A DNA stretch of 64,000 nt from Planctomycetaceae bacterium (GCA_020638995.1 JACKHM010000001.1:2480001-2544000); one strand, 5' to 3'. Positions 29,601 to 38,969 are shown, numbered from the stretch's first letter. The notes: generated from the sequence alone by a model not told the origin. A program made the numbers and translations.

Positions 29601-31293
29601 GCCGCTGCAGCGATGCATCGTCAATCTCAGGGCTCAACAACTGCCGACTAGTCCACGGATATGGCTCGCCGCTAAGTACACGCTCGGACAGCAGTTCAAG
29701 TCGTGCAACATCGCGTGGGAAAGCTATCTGTTGACGAGTGGAAAGACGACGCCACATTTGCGAGTACAACTCGTACTCATTTGTCGGATGCCACTTTGGT
29801 TCCAATTCATCGAGATAAATAGATGCAAGCAGAGGGTGTCGTAGTGTCTCGCGAACGTCCTTCGGAATCTCAGTCCATGTGTCGCCCATTCGCCGCACGA
29901 GCAGGTTGTGTAGTTCTTCCCACGTAAAGTCTTCACAAGCTGCGATCGCAACACTTCCGTCACCACAATCCCTCCGGAGCCAATCTGCGAATTCCGGTCG
30001 ACAAGACATCGCCACGGAAATGCCGCGTGACGGCCAGTTTTCTCGAACGATGGACTTAGCCTCTTCGTATTCGGTCACGTTGTCCAAACACAGTCGCAAC
30101 CGCAGCGTTTCTTGCGACGGAACCACTTCACTGAGATTCGAACTGATTTGACGAAGTGGGATCGGTTGTTGGCCGCCGCGTATGTCAAGCCAAAACTGAT
30201 GCGCGGCGCGGTCCAAATCTTCGCGGGTGTTCCCAGTCGCGTCGACCCAAAGCACTGGCGCGCTGCGGTGCGACGCACAAGTAGCGATACCGGCAAGCGT
30301 CCATGTCTTGCCTTGGCCACTCTCACCGGTGACGACCAGCGTTCGCGGCGAGTTGGCCCATTCTGAGGCAATCGTTTCGGCGTTCTTTAGTCGAACGTCG
30401 AGTCGGGTGTCATACTGGTTTCTGGCAAGAATGCGCTGGAGTTCGTCCTGCGATTTTGATCGGATTCGGCTCCAATCCGTCAATGGCGTGGCGTTGAGAT
30501 TGTGTTGGGCAAGAAGTTCCTCGGCAGAAATCGGCTTGTTGCCTTCGGCTGAAAGTTCCATCAGTGACTGTGCCAGAGCCGCTCTCGTGGCCGGAATCGA
30601 ATCGCGCCGGTCCACAACGGCCAGCAGCAGTCGGTCGATTTCCTCAGCAACGGATTCCAGGTTCTGGCCGCCAACGAATTCGAACGCGCCAAGCAACCGC
30701 CAAAGCCGTCGATGCAGCTCCGCGTCTGAAATGGCGAGCGTCTTGATTGCCGGACGACTTTTCAAAACGTCTGCGATCAAGCAGAACATCGCGAGTTCCG
30801 GGTATTCCTCTTTCTGAAACAACGATGTGTCTTTCGAATCGTCTCGGCTCTTTCGGCGGGCGGTTCGAAAACGTAGCGATATCTTGTCATCCAGTTGCGA
30901 AACAATGTCCGCAGGCGGTTCGACATTTTCAAGCCGGCGAAAGAAACGATAGACGTCGTCCCAATCGCCCATCGTGCCTTCCGTAACAAACCGAAAACGC
31001 TTTGAGTCTGTGTCGTTGGCTGCAGCCATGAAAAGGTCTGGAAGAACGTCATTGATTATCGTTTGTAGCGACCACGTTCCGGCATCTGACTTTGCCTTCA
31101 ATTGTTCGACGTCTGCCCCAACTCTTACATCGCCTCCGCCACCTTTGGGTTCGAGGACTAACAGCGCTTCGCTCTCCACATTCGAATCGATTGGTGCTCT
31201 GACTCGAATTTGCAACGCGCGCAGTAGACACCAAAGCGTCTGGTAAATGACGCCGGAGATATTCGCACTACCTCCGTGTTGCCCTGACCCCAT
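26689..31293 (-). CDS. Avs-like STAND defence protein: Cap4/DUF4297-like nuclease, NTPase, HEAT-type repeats
   Basis: The product has about 1534 residues. I prefer the ATG at 31293 because it opens directly into the domain; the frame also extends to 31377. Residues 1-100 resemble the DUF4297/Cap4 nuclease (GGSANISGVIYQTLW, then D55 and EQLKAK at 63-68). A P-loop NTPase follows with Walker A GESGQGKT at 323-330. The C-terminal half (about 650-1530) is alpha-helical repeats of HEAT type. This nuclease-NTPase-repeat order is that of Avs-type antiviral proteins, in which the repeats sense a phage protein. A TATAAT-like box lies about 95 bases upstream (31389-31394). Family assignment is by motif only. 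Confidence 0.72.
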   Translation of the reverse strand: MGSGQHGGSANISGVIYQTLWCLLRALQIRVRAPIDSNVESEALLVLEPKGGGGDVRVGADVEQLKAKSDAGTWSLQTIINDVLPDLFMAAANDTDSKRFRFVTEGTMGDWDDVYRFFRRLENVEPPADIVSQLDDKISLRFRTARRKSRDDSKDTSLFQKEEYPELAMFCLIADVLKSRPAIKTLAISDAELHRRLWRLLGAFEFVGGQNLESVAEEIDRLLLAVVDRRDSIPATRAALAQSLMELSAEGNKPISAEELLAQHNLNATPLTDWSRIRSKSQDELQRILARNQYDTRLDVRLKNAETIASEWANSPRTLVVTGESGQGKTWTLAGIATCASHRSAPVLWVDATGNTREDLDRAAHQFWLDIRGGQQPIPLRQISSNLSEVVPSQETLRLRLCLDNVTEYEEAKSIVRENWPSRGISVAMSCRPEFADWLRRDCGDGSVAIAACEDFTWEELHNLLVRRMGDTWTEIPKDVRETLRHPLLASIYLDELEPKWHPTNEYELYSQMWRRLSTRQQIAFPRDVARLELLSERVLSGEPYPWTSRQLLSPEIDDASLQRLERCGWLRRAGDDGLRIFHDRLLNWAVAQSLFTSLRIGKRTVDDFVVQVAELSRREGQYGQVYLGYVPMDVLWLVCGDAQIATDTAPRLLEALEPTYGHLPQVLYRDLVTTLGERVAEPLFTRFRQLEGSPWLQAAIARALAKVGQGRIAEFARSLLTNSDPHVQRRGLKLAQQSTRPEILDEIWRIHVAGTLAPGPFLEEGEQDWLFREDSWTTLRKSAVHDPAWIVRQIKQADPQEPVHDLAWLIVNLPDCKPVWDEAKNALFRKVAPDRPRVLAACVGRFRDAEYVDWLREKLPEQRDLCGPVAIQSLSRIDPIEAAQSIDKVYQRDLHLTSSWSFREVWMREQQKVTRRLLEWADETGDSWEIGLLFRHFPNDVPADLFARMLDDFDRRLAEHLTEPEAKSDPFYREFDFIAELVSPGLVEVLERKRDTSFEWNLKEYLRRIGARTGLATDSLVREPGVRVLRRINGEGFTQLVNEYLQCDNRYGRLDAWGWSIKNPDEETFEIAADRSQSDELWEKHPMEQNDAIELLAVHGQWEAAAMGVARLGLQTQIELTNERLVPQEFAAEWLDELRVEVKSHPAPGKVMALAFAGNAVSDASVLHAILGSNPVDAELRHACIIGLEMLEDESDEGVRLVARHFDEHRYSVTRMLTQAGTAAAWDALWHDLQQHFDHITALNLMNLSDHADEVLELTTRKLPNQSGFGDWGLLRILIFRLRPELKQRLLNNHWLRETFHREAVADEGSSWLVGSKASAIECLAEFDSEAAYDAVAQALRTVEWHDRERYPYLLFKIDSKRAIPTLLDRLDSERSGLVRYAIGRVLSGVSLAGELAGRWESTSPEARASACFAASWADDGVQLESHIRRCLDDSSEAVIKAAIEALNRLRQRRLASELRGCVVSAEGLVVKWRYIDDMIDCMDPGDDFQPWPKALSSVSNGLSPVVVKLIDDRLKERRKKFHDELKNEKYEE

Positions 31294-31888
31294 GCCATAC
31301 TCATTCTGAAAAGGAAGAAGCCAACAATAGGTCCTCGAATTGAGGAACTCGGTGGGCACTTGACCGGTATGCAGCAACCGAGACCCGGATTATAGAACGT
31401 ATAATGGTTGAGTGGCATTGGCGGAGTCGCAATTGCACGTAAAACCAGTCGCTCGGCGCCTCGGTCACATCGACCGAGGCCTACACGAGTCCACGGGGGG
31501 AGAACAACTCCTGCGTCGTGCCGAATAGTCGTCGTTTTTGAATTGCAGCAACAAACGAACCAATGATGGCACGGCTTAGAGCGTATCGAGAAACGTCCGA
31601 GTTGCTGCAACTGGCCTGCTTGGCGGCAGCAAAGATGTGATGCGACGGTATAACATAGTTCATCAACTTACCGTTTCTCGAACTGACATTGCGAGCTGCG
31701 GAAACGGCCTCGGACTTGTGCGGTCATTTCGGGTTTTGGCCATTCTGACCACTGTCGCTTTTGACATTTGGTCACTTAGTGTGAATTGCGTTTCTTGCGT
31801 CGACCATCGGCGCTTGTCGGCAGACGTGTCATCCACCTATACTCCTAACGGTCTGACATGGACACACAGCGGCTCTGGCGTTCCGAAC
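31294..31888. other. Divergent intergenic region (595 bases) between the STAND-like and metzincin genes
   Basis: Frames of both flanking genes extend into this stretch, but the upstream extensions (to 31377 and from 31637) show no ribosome site or convincing protein pattern. It contains a TATAAT-like box for the reverse strand at 31389-31394. I see no RNA gene or strong hairpin. Confidence 0.35.
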
Positions 31889-33733
31889 ATGATGCAACGA
31901 ATTAGTATTGTCAGTACGATGTTCCTCCACGCCTGGTTGTGTACTCAGAGCTTATATGCCCAGGCCACAGTGGATCACGAAGGCGCAGCACTTGTCGCGT
32001 CGGCAGTATCCAGCATCGATGACTACCATCGCGGGGCAGAGACGATCGATAGTGTTATCCGAGTCGTCTACTTCCATCCCAGTGATCGCGAACCTTTGGC
32101 GGAGTGGCGCGATCGGCTTAGTCGAATCATTGCTGACGTGAGTGACTTCTACCGCACCGGCTTGCGACGGTTTGGCATCAACGATCGAGGATTCCAATTT
32201 GAGAACAGCACAAATGGTTACGTTTTCCACCTTGTGCGAGGTTTGTTGCCGGCAAGTGAATACCAATACGACTCGGGCACCACGATCGAACGCGAGTTGC
32301 GGGTAGCACTGCACGGCAAGATCAACTTTGAGCGAGAACACGTTCTGGTCATTCACGGGCTGTGTCATCGCGAAAAGGACGGTCGATATGTCTTCAACGC
32401 ACCATACTACGGAAGCGGATCACAGCGCCGCGGCATATGTCACGCCGCAGATTGTGAATTGCTCGATCCCCTGCTACTTACGGCCAGAGACCGCAAAATA
32501 GTCTACACTGAGCATTACTATCGACGACAAGAACAAACGGTGGCGTTGTTCAACACTTGGTATCTGGGCGGGATCGCTCACGAGTTAGGCCACGGCCTGG
32601 GCTTGCCGCATGACGCCGGTGGACCATGGGAGCGGGATCAACATTTAACGGCTCTGATGGGGTCGGGCAACCAACACTACCGGGAAGAGCGATGGGGAGG
32701 CAACCGTCCTGCGTTTCTCTCACTTGGGTCTACGCTAAGGTTACTGTCCCATCCGTTAGTGACAAATTCATCGCGAGGGCGTTTCGCCGACGCGGACATG
32801 ACGCTGGAAGGTATGAAGTTCTCCAGTGAAGGCCAGTCGTTGAAACTGGTTGGCAAGATCGAAAGTGAGATCCCCGCGTATGCCGTTATCGCTTACCTTT
32901 GGCGTCCGCCGAAGTGGCCGGGAAATCCGCAGAACGATCATCGTTCAGTGAGCTATCCAGCGTCTGTTTTGGAGAACAGATTTGAGTTGTTGGTCGATCA
33001 GTTCCAATCAGGAGATCATCGCCTGCGACTTTCGACCTTGCAGTGCAACGGGGCTGCTACGAACTTTGACTTTCACCTTCACGTTGATGAAGACAGCGAG
33101 CCGAACATCGTCCAACTGAACAGCGATTGGCTGGTCGCACAGGCTGAATCGGCAGTGCTTTCAGGTGCTGCGAACGCGGGCTCTTTGGTCAGCGCCGAAG
33201 CTATCGCGAAGGCAACGACTGATGATGCGAAGGGGAAGCTACAAGTTCTTAGCGAGTTACTCACGCCTCCCACTCCGATCGAGCTTGCATCAACAGATGC
33301 CAAAACCGTCCATCTCTCCGACGCGAGTTGGGTTACCGCAACGGTTGGGTGGCGTGACGTTGCCAGGAACCACTTTGATCGCGAGAAACGGCACCGCAAC
33401 AGTATTTATCTGGAACTCAAGGGAAAGTTTTACGCAAAGGGACTCTACGCACACTCAAAATCTGCCTACGTCTTCGACCTGCAGAGTAGGTGGAAGAAAT
33501 TCACGGCGACGATCGGTCTGCGAGACGGTGCTTCGCAGCAAGGATCCGCAATTTTTGTTGTGCGTGGCGACGGAAACATTCTGTATCAGTCACCCGTGCT
33601 CCGCGAAGGCCAAAGCGCCGACATCTGCATTGACGTAGCCGATGTGAAAAAGCTCGAGTTAGTCGCAGACGGCGCCGAAGGCCATATTCACAATTCGTGG
33701 GCCATCTGGGCAGTACCAAGGCTACTCCGATAG
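31889..33733 (+). CDS. Secreted metzincin-type zinc protease with C-terminal NPCBM-like domain
   Basis: From the ATG at 31889 (an ATG at 31892 is equivalent) the protein has about 614 residues. The first segment (ISIVSTMFLHAWLCTQSLYAQ) is a signal peptide. The zinc motif HELGHGLGLPHD near residue 230 gives three zinc-binding histidines and the catalytic Glu of metzincins. The last 140 residues (LSDASWVTATVGW...FYAKGLYAHSKSAYVFDL) match the NPCBM carbohydrate-binding fold. It probably cleaves a glycoprotein at the cell surface. No clear ribosome site precedes either ATG, so the start is uncertain. Confidence 0.78.
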   Translation: MMQRISIVSTMFLHAWLCTQSLYAQATVDHEGAALVASAVSSIDDYHRGAETIDSVIRVVYFHPSDREPLAEWRDRLSRIIADVSDFYRTGLRRFGINDRGFQFENSTNGYVFHLVRGLLPASEYQYDSGTTIERELRVALHGKINFEREHVLVIHGLCHREKDGRYVFNAPYYGSGSQRRGICHAADCELLDPLLLTARDRKIVYTEHYYRRQEQTVALFNTWYLGGIAHELGHGLGLPHDAGGPWERDQHLTALMGSGNQHYREERWGGNRPAFLSLGSTLRLLSHPLVTNSSRGRFADADMTLEGMKFSSEGQSLKLVGKIESEIPAYAVIAYLWRPPKWPGNPQNDHRSVSYPASVLENRFELLVDQFQSGDHRLRLSTLQCNGAATNFDFHLHVDEDSEPNIVQLNSDWLVAQAESAVLSGAANAGSLVSAEAIAKATTDDAKGKLQVLSELLTPPTPIELASTDAKTVHLSDASWVTATVGWRDVARNHFDREKRHRNSIYLELKGKFYAKGLYAHSKSAYVFDLQSRWKKFTATIGLRDGASQQGSAIFVVRGDGNILYQSPVLREGQSADICIDVADVKKLELVADGAEGHIHNSWAIWAVPRLLR

Positions 33734-33978
33734 GCTGATGCGAAATACGTCTCTTTGCCGCTCGTTCGCTAGTACCGTTCGTGCTGAAGACGACAAATCC
33801 TACGTCGCGCCGAAAACTCGTCGCTTCTGAACTGTTGCACTAAACGAACGATTACTGGCACAGTCGGCAACTCCGTCGCAGTGTTCTGAATGCGTTGGTG
33901 CACGATCAGGTGGGCGTGTCCTTGGAGCGCGAGCGGCGTAGGTTGCTATCGCGAAGCTCTCTTTTGTTCTCCCGGAAG

Positions 33979-34284
33979 TCAGTCGTCGGGCCGCCCCAAC
34001 TGCACGGTGATGCCGGGGAAATCTCGCAGTTGAACGGGTGGGCGTCGTCTAGGCTGAGGCTGCGGAAATACTCGCATGGCTTCTTTCAACCGATCGATCT
34101 CGGATTCGTCGATTCGAATGCGACCTTGACCGCGACGTCCTCCTTGGAGATAGCGAATCGTTATCGCTTGCCCACGAATGACAAATTCTCCGGCGTCGGA
34201 TTGGCTAAGCCACTCATAAAACGTGGAGACGGCGATTCCCAAACGCTGCGCGGCTTGGCTCGAGTTAAGATCGCCGGACGACAT
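33979..34284 (-). CDS. Small excisionase/MerR-like helix-turn-helix DNA-binding protein
   Basis: The 101-residue protein begins MSSGDLNSSQAAQRLGIAVSTFYEWL, a winged-HTH of the excisionase (HTH_17) type. RGQAITIRYLQGG and GRIRIDESEIDRL continue the wing and the dimer helix. The tail is Arg/Pro-rich. It is close to a large serine recombinase (36170-38452) and may be its directionality factor, or a regulator of the region. Confidence 0.65.
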   Translation of the reverse strand: MSSGDLNSSQAAQRLGIAVSTFYEWLSQSDAGEFVIRGQAITIRYLQGGRRGQGRIRIDESEIDRLKEAMRVFPQPQPRRRPPVQLRDFPGITVQLGRPDD

Positions 34285-34528
34285 CGACAAGTCTCACGTA
34301 CACTTTGATTTGAAGTGACACGACTTGTTGATTTTGGCGGTGGTTAATCGCGCGGCGGTCGCACGACGCGATTCTCAATATCTCGAGCAGCTTTCTTTGC
34401 TGTCAGTCGTTACCGTTGGCGAAAAGATCGTTGGACATTTGCCACAATGTGTGCAAAGCTGAAAGCTATCAAGCAAGGATAGGCTCACGGTTGGGCCTAT
34501 TGCTCATTTATCCAAGGAGGTTTTGAAG

Positions 34529-35209
34529 ATGACTTCAACAATCTACGAGCCCGAGCTTTCGAAGTGGGCTGCGGAGCGATTGGGATATCTTTCGACGCAA
34601 ATTGCAGGAGCCACCTGTGCGGCTAAGTTGTGGGAACGGCTATTGCCCTTAGATCGACAACGGCTCGGCGGCGATCTGAAGGCGGCACGTGAACGCTGGC
34701 CGAGTAACGTCGCCTTGTGGATTGAATTGCGTGGCGTAAATCCCTATCGAGCCGTGTTGGACGTAGCCAAGAAGATTGACTGTCTTACGCAAGAGGATTA
34801 CGAGAGTTTGCTTGTGGAAATCGGAGAAAGTGTCGATGTCGACGAAGCCATCCGCATGGCCGTCGCCGGGGGAGGCTTAGTTGTTGTGGAGCGGCCCCGT
34901 GCTGCCTACTGGAAAGGCGAAGAGGTAGAAGTTGACTTCGCTAAATACGGCGAGCCCTGGGCGTTCCTATGGGAGTTGGCTCGCCACGGAAAGGCTGGAC
35001 AGCCGGTCGACCGAGATACTTTCAACGGTAGCGCGGGCACGGTCGCCAAGTTGAAGCACCGTCTTACAAAGATGCCTGAGTTTCCGGTCGATTTAAATGA
35101 TTCGATTGAAGTCGTCGGTCGCGGAACCCAGCAATTGCAACTACCACGTGAGCAGATTCGAGTTTTTGAGCTCAAGGGACTTGAGGCTCTCGGCGAGTGG
35201 TTTCCGTAG
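34529..35209 (+). CDS. Hypothetical protein, accessory region
   Basis: This is a 226-residue soluble protein of unknown family. The ATG at 34529 has a strong AAGGAGG box (34514-34520) 8 bases upstream, which decides the start over a TTG at 34523. The N-terminal half is helical (WAAERLGYLSTQIAGATCAAKLWERLL). The C-terminal half (GEPWAFLWELARHGKAG and GTVAKLKHRLTKMPEFPVDL) resembles a winged-helix segment used by phage or element regulators. No partner is identified. Confidence 0.65.
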   Translation: MTSTIYEPELSKWAAERLGYLSTQIAGATCAAKLWERLLPLDRQRLGGDLKAARERWPSNVALWIELRGVNPYRAVLDVAKKIDCLTQEDYESLLVEIGESVDVDEAIRMAVAGGGLVVVERPRAAYWKGEEVEVDFAKYGEPWAFLWELARHGKAGQPVDRDTFNGSAGTVAKLKHRLTKMPEFPVDLNDSIEVVGRGTQQLQLPREQIRVFELKGLEALGEWFP

Positions 35210-35767
35210 CCTGCCGCATGCTAGCCGTATTTTGCCGCAGTTAGGCTCTCACAAATTCCCGGTATCGCCCCCACGTCCCGCACCTGGCTCAACTGCCTGG
35301 TTGAGATCAAGGTGCTTGGGACGTAGGTGGGCCGAGCCTTGCATAATGTAATCGCAGATTGCTTCCACACCCGGCTCCCACCGACCGCTGCGTGAGTCTC
35401 GCGTCGGTGCAATGGAATACGCCGAGCGGTTACCTTCCCTCCTCGCGACAGTGTGTTGCGAAAGACGTTCCACCTTGAAATCGCGCTCGCGGTTGTGGTG
35501 AATACGAAACGTCATCGGTGACCTAGGGACCCAATCCTCGTTCAATGTTGCCGCGCGAGACCGCGCATCTCTGGCAGACTGCGCTCGATCTCTGACGATT
35601 CGTTGGGCACCAGTCTAGGTGAGGCCTTCAATCTAAATAATTCGGTCTTTTGCGTCACAATTACTTGATGACGGAAGGATTAGCGTCGGCAACTCTGCTA
35701 GTTGCTACCTTCCTCTAGCGTTCTGCACGTCTAGTTTTGAGCAATCGAAGCACAGGGAGGTTCGTAA
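35210..35767. other. 558-base stretch without a convincing gene
   Basis: A 98-codon reverse frame (35249-35545) exists but has no clear ribosome site and an Arg-rich composition, so I do not call it. I see no hairpin terminator or RNA gene. The 3' end carries the GGGAGG box of the next small gene (35755-35760). Confidence 0.35.
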
Positions 35768-35953
35768 ATGCAAGTGTCAAATGCAAGTGTGGAGCCAGCG
35801 AACTCCGACAGTCGCCAATTTCAAGATTTGTCACACGAGCAACGTGAGTTCGCCAGCGTGTTCGGCCACCTGCTGTTGGAGAAATGGAACCGGACCCTCG
35901 ATGCCCAACGAGTTGCTTCGCGGCAAGTCCGTCAAGCAGATAAGCCCAGGTGA
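35768..35953 (+). CDS. Small hypothetical protein
   Basis: The 61-residue product has a GGGAGG ribosome site (35755-35760) 7 bases before the ATG, which is the best reason to believe it. It is soluble and amphipathic (FASVFGHLLLEKWNRTLDAQR) with no known family. A strong hairpin terminator follows 57 bases after the stop (36010-36042), consistent with a short transcript of its own. Confidence 0.55.
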   Translation: MQVSNASVEPANSDSRQFQDLSHEQREFASVFGHLLLEKWNRTLDAQRVASRQVRQADKPR

Positions 35954-36009
35954 CTGATTGTCGGTCCGCCATCTGAGTCGATCGGGTGCTGATGAAGCCG
36001 CCCCCCGAC

Positions 36010-36042
36010 GCTCCGGCTCCAGCGAGAGCCGGAGCCTTTCTT
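36010..36042 (+). terminator. Intrinsic terminator after the 61-residue gene
   Basis: A perfect 10-bp stem (GCTCCGGCTC at 36010-36019 with its complement at 36026-36035) and a 6-base loop are followed by CTTTCTT. It separates the small gene from the serine recombinase. Confidence 0.75.
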
Positions 36043-36169
36043 GATTACTCGCATCGTGCGATCGGTGTGCGACCCGCAGTTTGCAAAATCGCCGCCATGT
36101 CGCGAGCAATGTGAGCTCGGGAATTGCACACTATTCAGCAGCCGTAACGGCGGCAGAAGGAAAGTCAAA

Positions 36170-38452
36170 ATGACACAAACTAATCATACGCAACAAACTG
36201 GCGATGGCACTAACGACAGTGCCGCAGTTTCATCAGTACGTCGTTCACGTCGGAGGCGACAGGCGGCTTCACAATTGAATTCCGCTGTTACGACGGACGA
36301 GATCGCGGCAAGTTACTCTCGATACAGTTCTGACCAGCAACGAGAAGAGGGTATTCTCGATCAGCAGCGAGCTTGCCGAACGTCGGCTGAGGCAAATGGT
36401 CACAAGCTCCTAGTAGAGTATGAATACGCGGACGAAGCGATATCCGGAACCAAACTTCGGCGCACCGGGCTTGACCAGTTGCTCCGTGACGCCGAGTCCG
36501 GAGAGTTCAGAGTGTTGTACTTTTACAGCCTAAGCCGTTTAGCTCGCGAGTCAGTGATCACGATGCCGATGCTCAAGCAACTCGTTCACAACTTTGGCGT
36601 ACGTGTGATCAGCGTCACCGAGGGCATCGACTCGGACCGGGATGGCTGGGAGGTAATCGCCTCCATTATGAGCCTGTTGCATGAACGCTATATCAAAGAA
36701 CTCAGTGCAAATGTGTTTCGCGGCCAGGAAGGTGCGGTACTGGCTGGATTCGCTGTCGGAGATCATTGCTTCGGATACACGACCGTACCAGTGGAGGGAA
36801 CGGAGGCCACTCGTCATGGTAAGAACGCGAAGCCCCGGATGCGATACGTGATTGATCCGGTCACCAGTGCCTGGGTTCTCCGTATCTTCTTTTGGTTCGT
36901 TCGTGAAGGTCGTTCCATTCGTTGGATTACGCGAGAACTCAACCGCCGCAGTGCTCCGAAAGATCATCGAGCCACGACCCCAAAGTGGCACCATCAACAA
37001 GTTGCTGGTGTGTTAGGACGCGTAAAATATGTCGGTTCGTGGCCGTGGGGGGAGCGAAAGAACGCCCGTGATCCGCTGACAGGACAAGTTAGGCAAGAGG
37101 ATCGCCCTGAAGACGCTTGCGAAAAGTGGATTCGAGATCTTCCATATTTGCGGATCATTGACGATGAGACGTTTGATGCCGCGCAGCGTATGCTGGACGC
37201 CAACATTGAGCGGCACGTTGCGACACGTCGCCCCAACGGAACGCTCGCTGGATCACAACGCGGTAGCACAACTCCTCGTCATCTGCTATCGGGCTTGATC
37301 CAGTGCGGTGAATGTGGTGCGACATTTCACGTCGGCGGCACTCACGGTCGCTACCTCTTCTGTCCCAACTATTCGAAGGGAAATTGTAGTTGCAAGACAC
37401 AACTTCGGCGTGATCGGGCGGAGTCCATGATCTTGGAACGGATTGGCACGGGTATTCTTGACGATGACAATTGGTTTGCGGCAATTTTTGAAAGTCTGCA
37501 ATGCTCCTGGCGCGAGGGCATGCGCCGACGTCCTGCCGAACTGGCCGCAGCCGAGAACTGTTTGGCCGATATCGATCGCAAAATCGAGCGTTTGATTGAT
37601 CGAGTAGAGAATGGTTACGAGGACTCGGGGCTTAAAGAGCGGCTCTCGCAACGGCGCTCCGAACGACGTGAACAGCTGAAGACTATTGATCGATTGAAGA
37701 AGACCCGTGAACAAGGCTCGCACGAGCCGACCGAAGAGTGGCTCCGCTCCGAACTGAAACAGCTCGGCAGGGAACTCCGCACCGACATTCCAGCCGCTGC
37801 GATTGCGTTACGCAATCTCGTTGGCGGTAAGATCGTCGTGACAGAGGTTAGCAACGACGGGCGTAAGAGGCACGACCTGCAAGGTCGTTTCACAATCAAA
37901 GTCGATTCGGTCGCGGCTGCCGTCGCGGGATTCTCGCTGGCTCCCGAAACGATTCAAGATAGCTCCACCAGTAATTTGAGCGAACCGATCGTCATCGATT
38001 TTGTCGACCCAAGTCCGCTCGAAGGGCCATCGGAGGAGGCAAAGCGATTCTACGACATGAAGCTGATGAATAGTGAGATCGCCAAACGAATGTGTATCTC
38101 CAAGAGTCAGGTCACAAAACTCCTCAAGTACTGGTTCGAGTCGCGAGCTCTCACCATGCCTGACGGTCGCAGTCGTCGGTCAACATTAAAGCGTAAACAC
38201 TCCGAGCCACCTCTGTACCAACGCATCAGCGATCAGGTCAAGCAGCTCTGTGATGACGGTTTGTTGCTTGGGGTGATCGCCAAGCGGTTGAAGTGCGACA
38301 GGAACACGATTACGAAAGCGATAACCTATTGGTACGAATCGCGAGAATTGGAAGCACCGGACGGTCGAACGCGACGCAAGACGCTTGATCGCAAACGCGA
38401 GAAGCGGCGTGGCGATGAAGACCGCGACTCCAAGAACGACGCTGCCGCTTGA
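36170..38452 (+). CDS. Large serine recombinase with two C-terminal helix-turn-helix repeats
   Basis: The 760-residue enzyme starts at the ATG at 36170, preceded by AGAAGGAAAG. The catalytic domain shows YSRYSSDQQ with probable nucleophile S53 and Arg R51, then SLSRLARES. A recombinase domain (IRWITRELNRRS) and a zinc ribbon (LIQCGECGATFHVGG) follow, then a coiled-coil. The last 110 residues hold two similar HTH units (AKRMCISKSQVTKLLKYWFE and AKRLKCDRNTITKAITYWYE). Such enzymes integrate and excise elements at att sites. Tandem C-terminal HTHs are not typical of the family and may give site specificity. Confidence 0.9.
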   Translation: MTQTNHTQQTGDGTNDSAAVSSVRRSRRRRQAASQLNSAVTTDEIAASYSRYSSDQQREEGILDQQRACRTSAEANGHKLLVEYEYADEAISGTKLRRTGLDQLLRDAESGEFRVLYFYSLSRLARESVITMPMLKQLVHNFGVRVISVTEGIDSDRDGWEVIASIMSLLHERYIKELSANVFRGQEGAVLAGFAVGDHCFGYTTVPVEGTEATRHGKNAKPRMRYVIDPVTSAWVLRIFFWFVREGRSIRWITRELNRRSAPKDHRATTPKWHHQQVAGVLGRVKYVGSWPWGERKNARDPLTGQVRQEDRPEDACEKWIRDLPYLRIIDDETFDAAQRMLDANIERHVATRRPNGTLAGSQRGSTTPRHLLSGLIQCGECGATFHVGGTHGRYLFCPNYSKGNCSCKTQLRRDRAESMILERIGTGILDDDNWFAAIFESLQCSWREGMRRRPAELAAAENCLADIDRKIERLIDRVENGYEDSGLKERLSQRRSERREQLKTIDRLKKTREQGSHEPTEEWLRSELKQLGRELRTDIPAAAIALRNLVGGKIVVTEVSNDGRKRHDLQGRFTIKVDSVAAAVAGFSLAPETIQDSSTSNLSEPIVIDFVDPSPLEGPSEEAKRFYDMKLMNSEIAKRMCISKSQVTKLLKYWFESRALTMPDGRSRRSTLKRKHSEPPLYQRISDQVKQLCDDGLLLGVIAKRLKCDRNTITKAITYWYESRELEAPDGRTRRKTLDRKREKRRGDEDRDSKNDAAA

Positions 38453-38774
38453 TGCGGCAAGCGTTATCGCGGGACGTTCAGCACCAACAGGCCGACGATG
38501 AGTCGGCCTGTTGTGTGCGCCTACCGATTCATCGGCCTTTCGTCTTTCGGCGACCTAAATAGTTACGGCTTTCGCGTCATGATTCATTGAGTAGTAGAGC
38601 CAGGCATTTTGGTCGTGTCAGTGGCTGCTCGCCGCCATTCGGACGCTACTCTCGCTGCCGCATCTTCTTTGAAGACGCCATTCATATCGAGAATCCATCG
38701 GATTCGACGCGTTTGACCGTCCTCGATGAACCCGACCGTCCCTAAGTCATGTCCCCGAATATGAAGAGGTCTGT
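38453..38774. other. 322-base intergenic region with a hairpin
   Basis: No gene is seen. A perfect 11-bp stem (38486-38496 with 38502-38512, 5-base loop) follows the recombinase stop by 33 bases. It lacks a T-run, so it is either a weak terminator or a regulatory hairpin. Confidence 0.5.
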
Positions 38775-38969
38775 GTGTACGAATTACTCAGTGTTTGTTT
38801 GTCTGTCGCAGCCGCGACAGCCGTGATTGCGTTTCTTCGGGAACGCAAGTTGCGGCTGGCGCTGCAACGACTCGTTAATCACCTGCTAAGTCGTTGGAGG
38901 ACTAATGAAAAGAAACATGATCGTGATCGCCATCGTCATGATGGCGGTCGGTTGTCAGACGGAAAGTGA
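38775..38969 (+). CDS. Small membrane peptide, overlaps the next gene
   Basis: The GTG-started frame gives 64 residues: an N-terminal transmembrane segment (LLSVCLSVAAATAVIAFL), then a basic amphipathic part. AGAGG lies about 8 bases upstream. Its last 65 bases overlap the lipoprotein gene in another frame, and the encoded tail there is low-complexity. It could be the first gene of the conjugation cluster transcript. Low confidence. Confidence 0.4.
   Translation: MYELLSVCLSVAAATAVIAFLRERKLRLALQRLVNHLLSRWRTNEKKHDRDRHRHDGGRLSDGK

Noticed and set aside
35249..35545. Reverse-strand 98-codon frame
   Set aside because: No Shine-Dalgarno box and an Arg-rich product; I could not distinguish it from noise.
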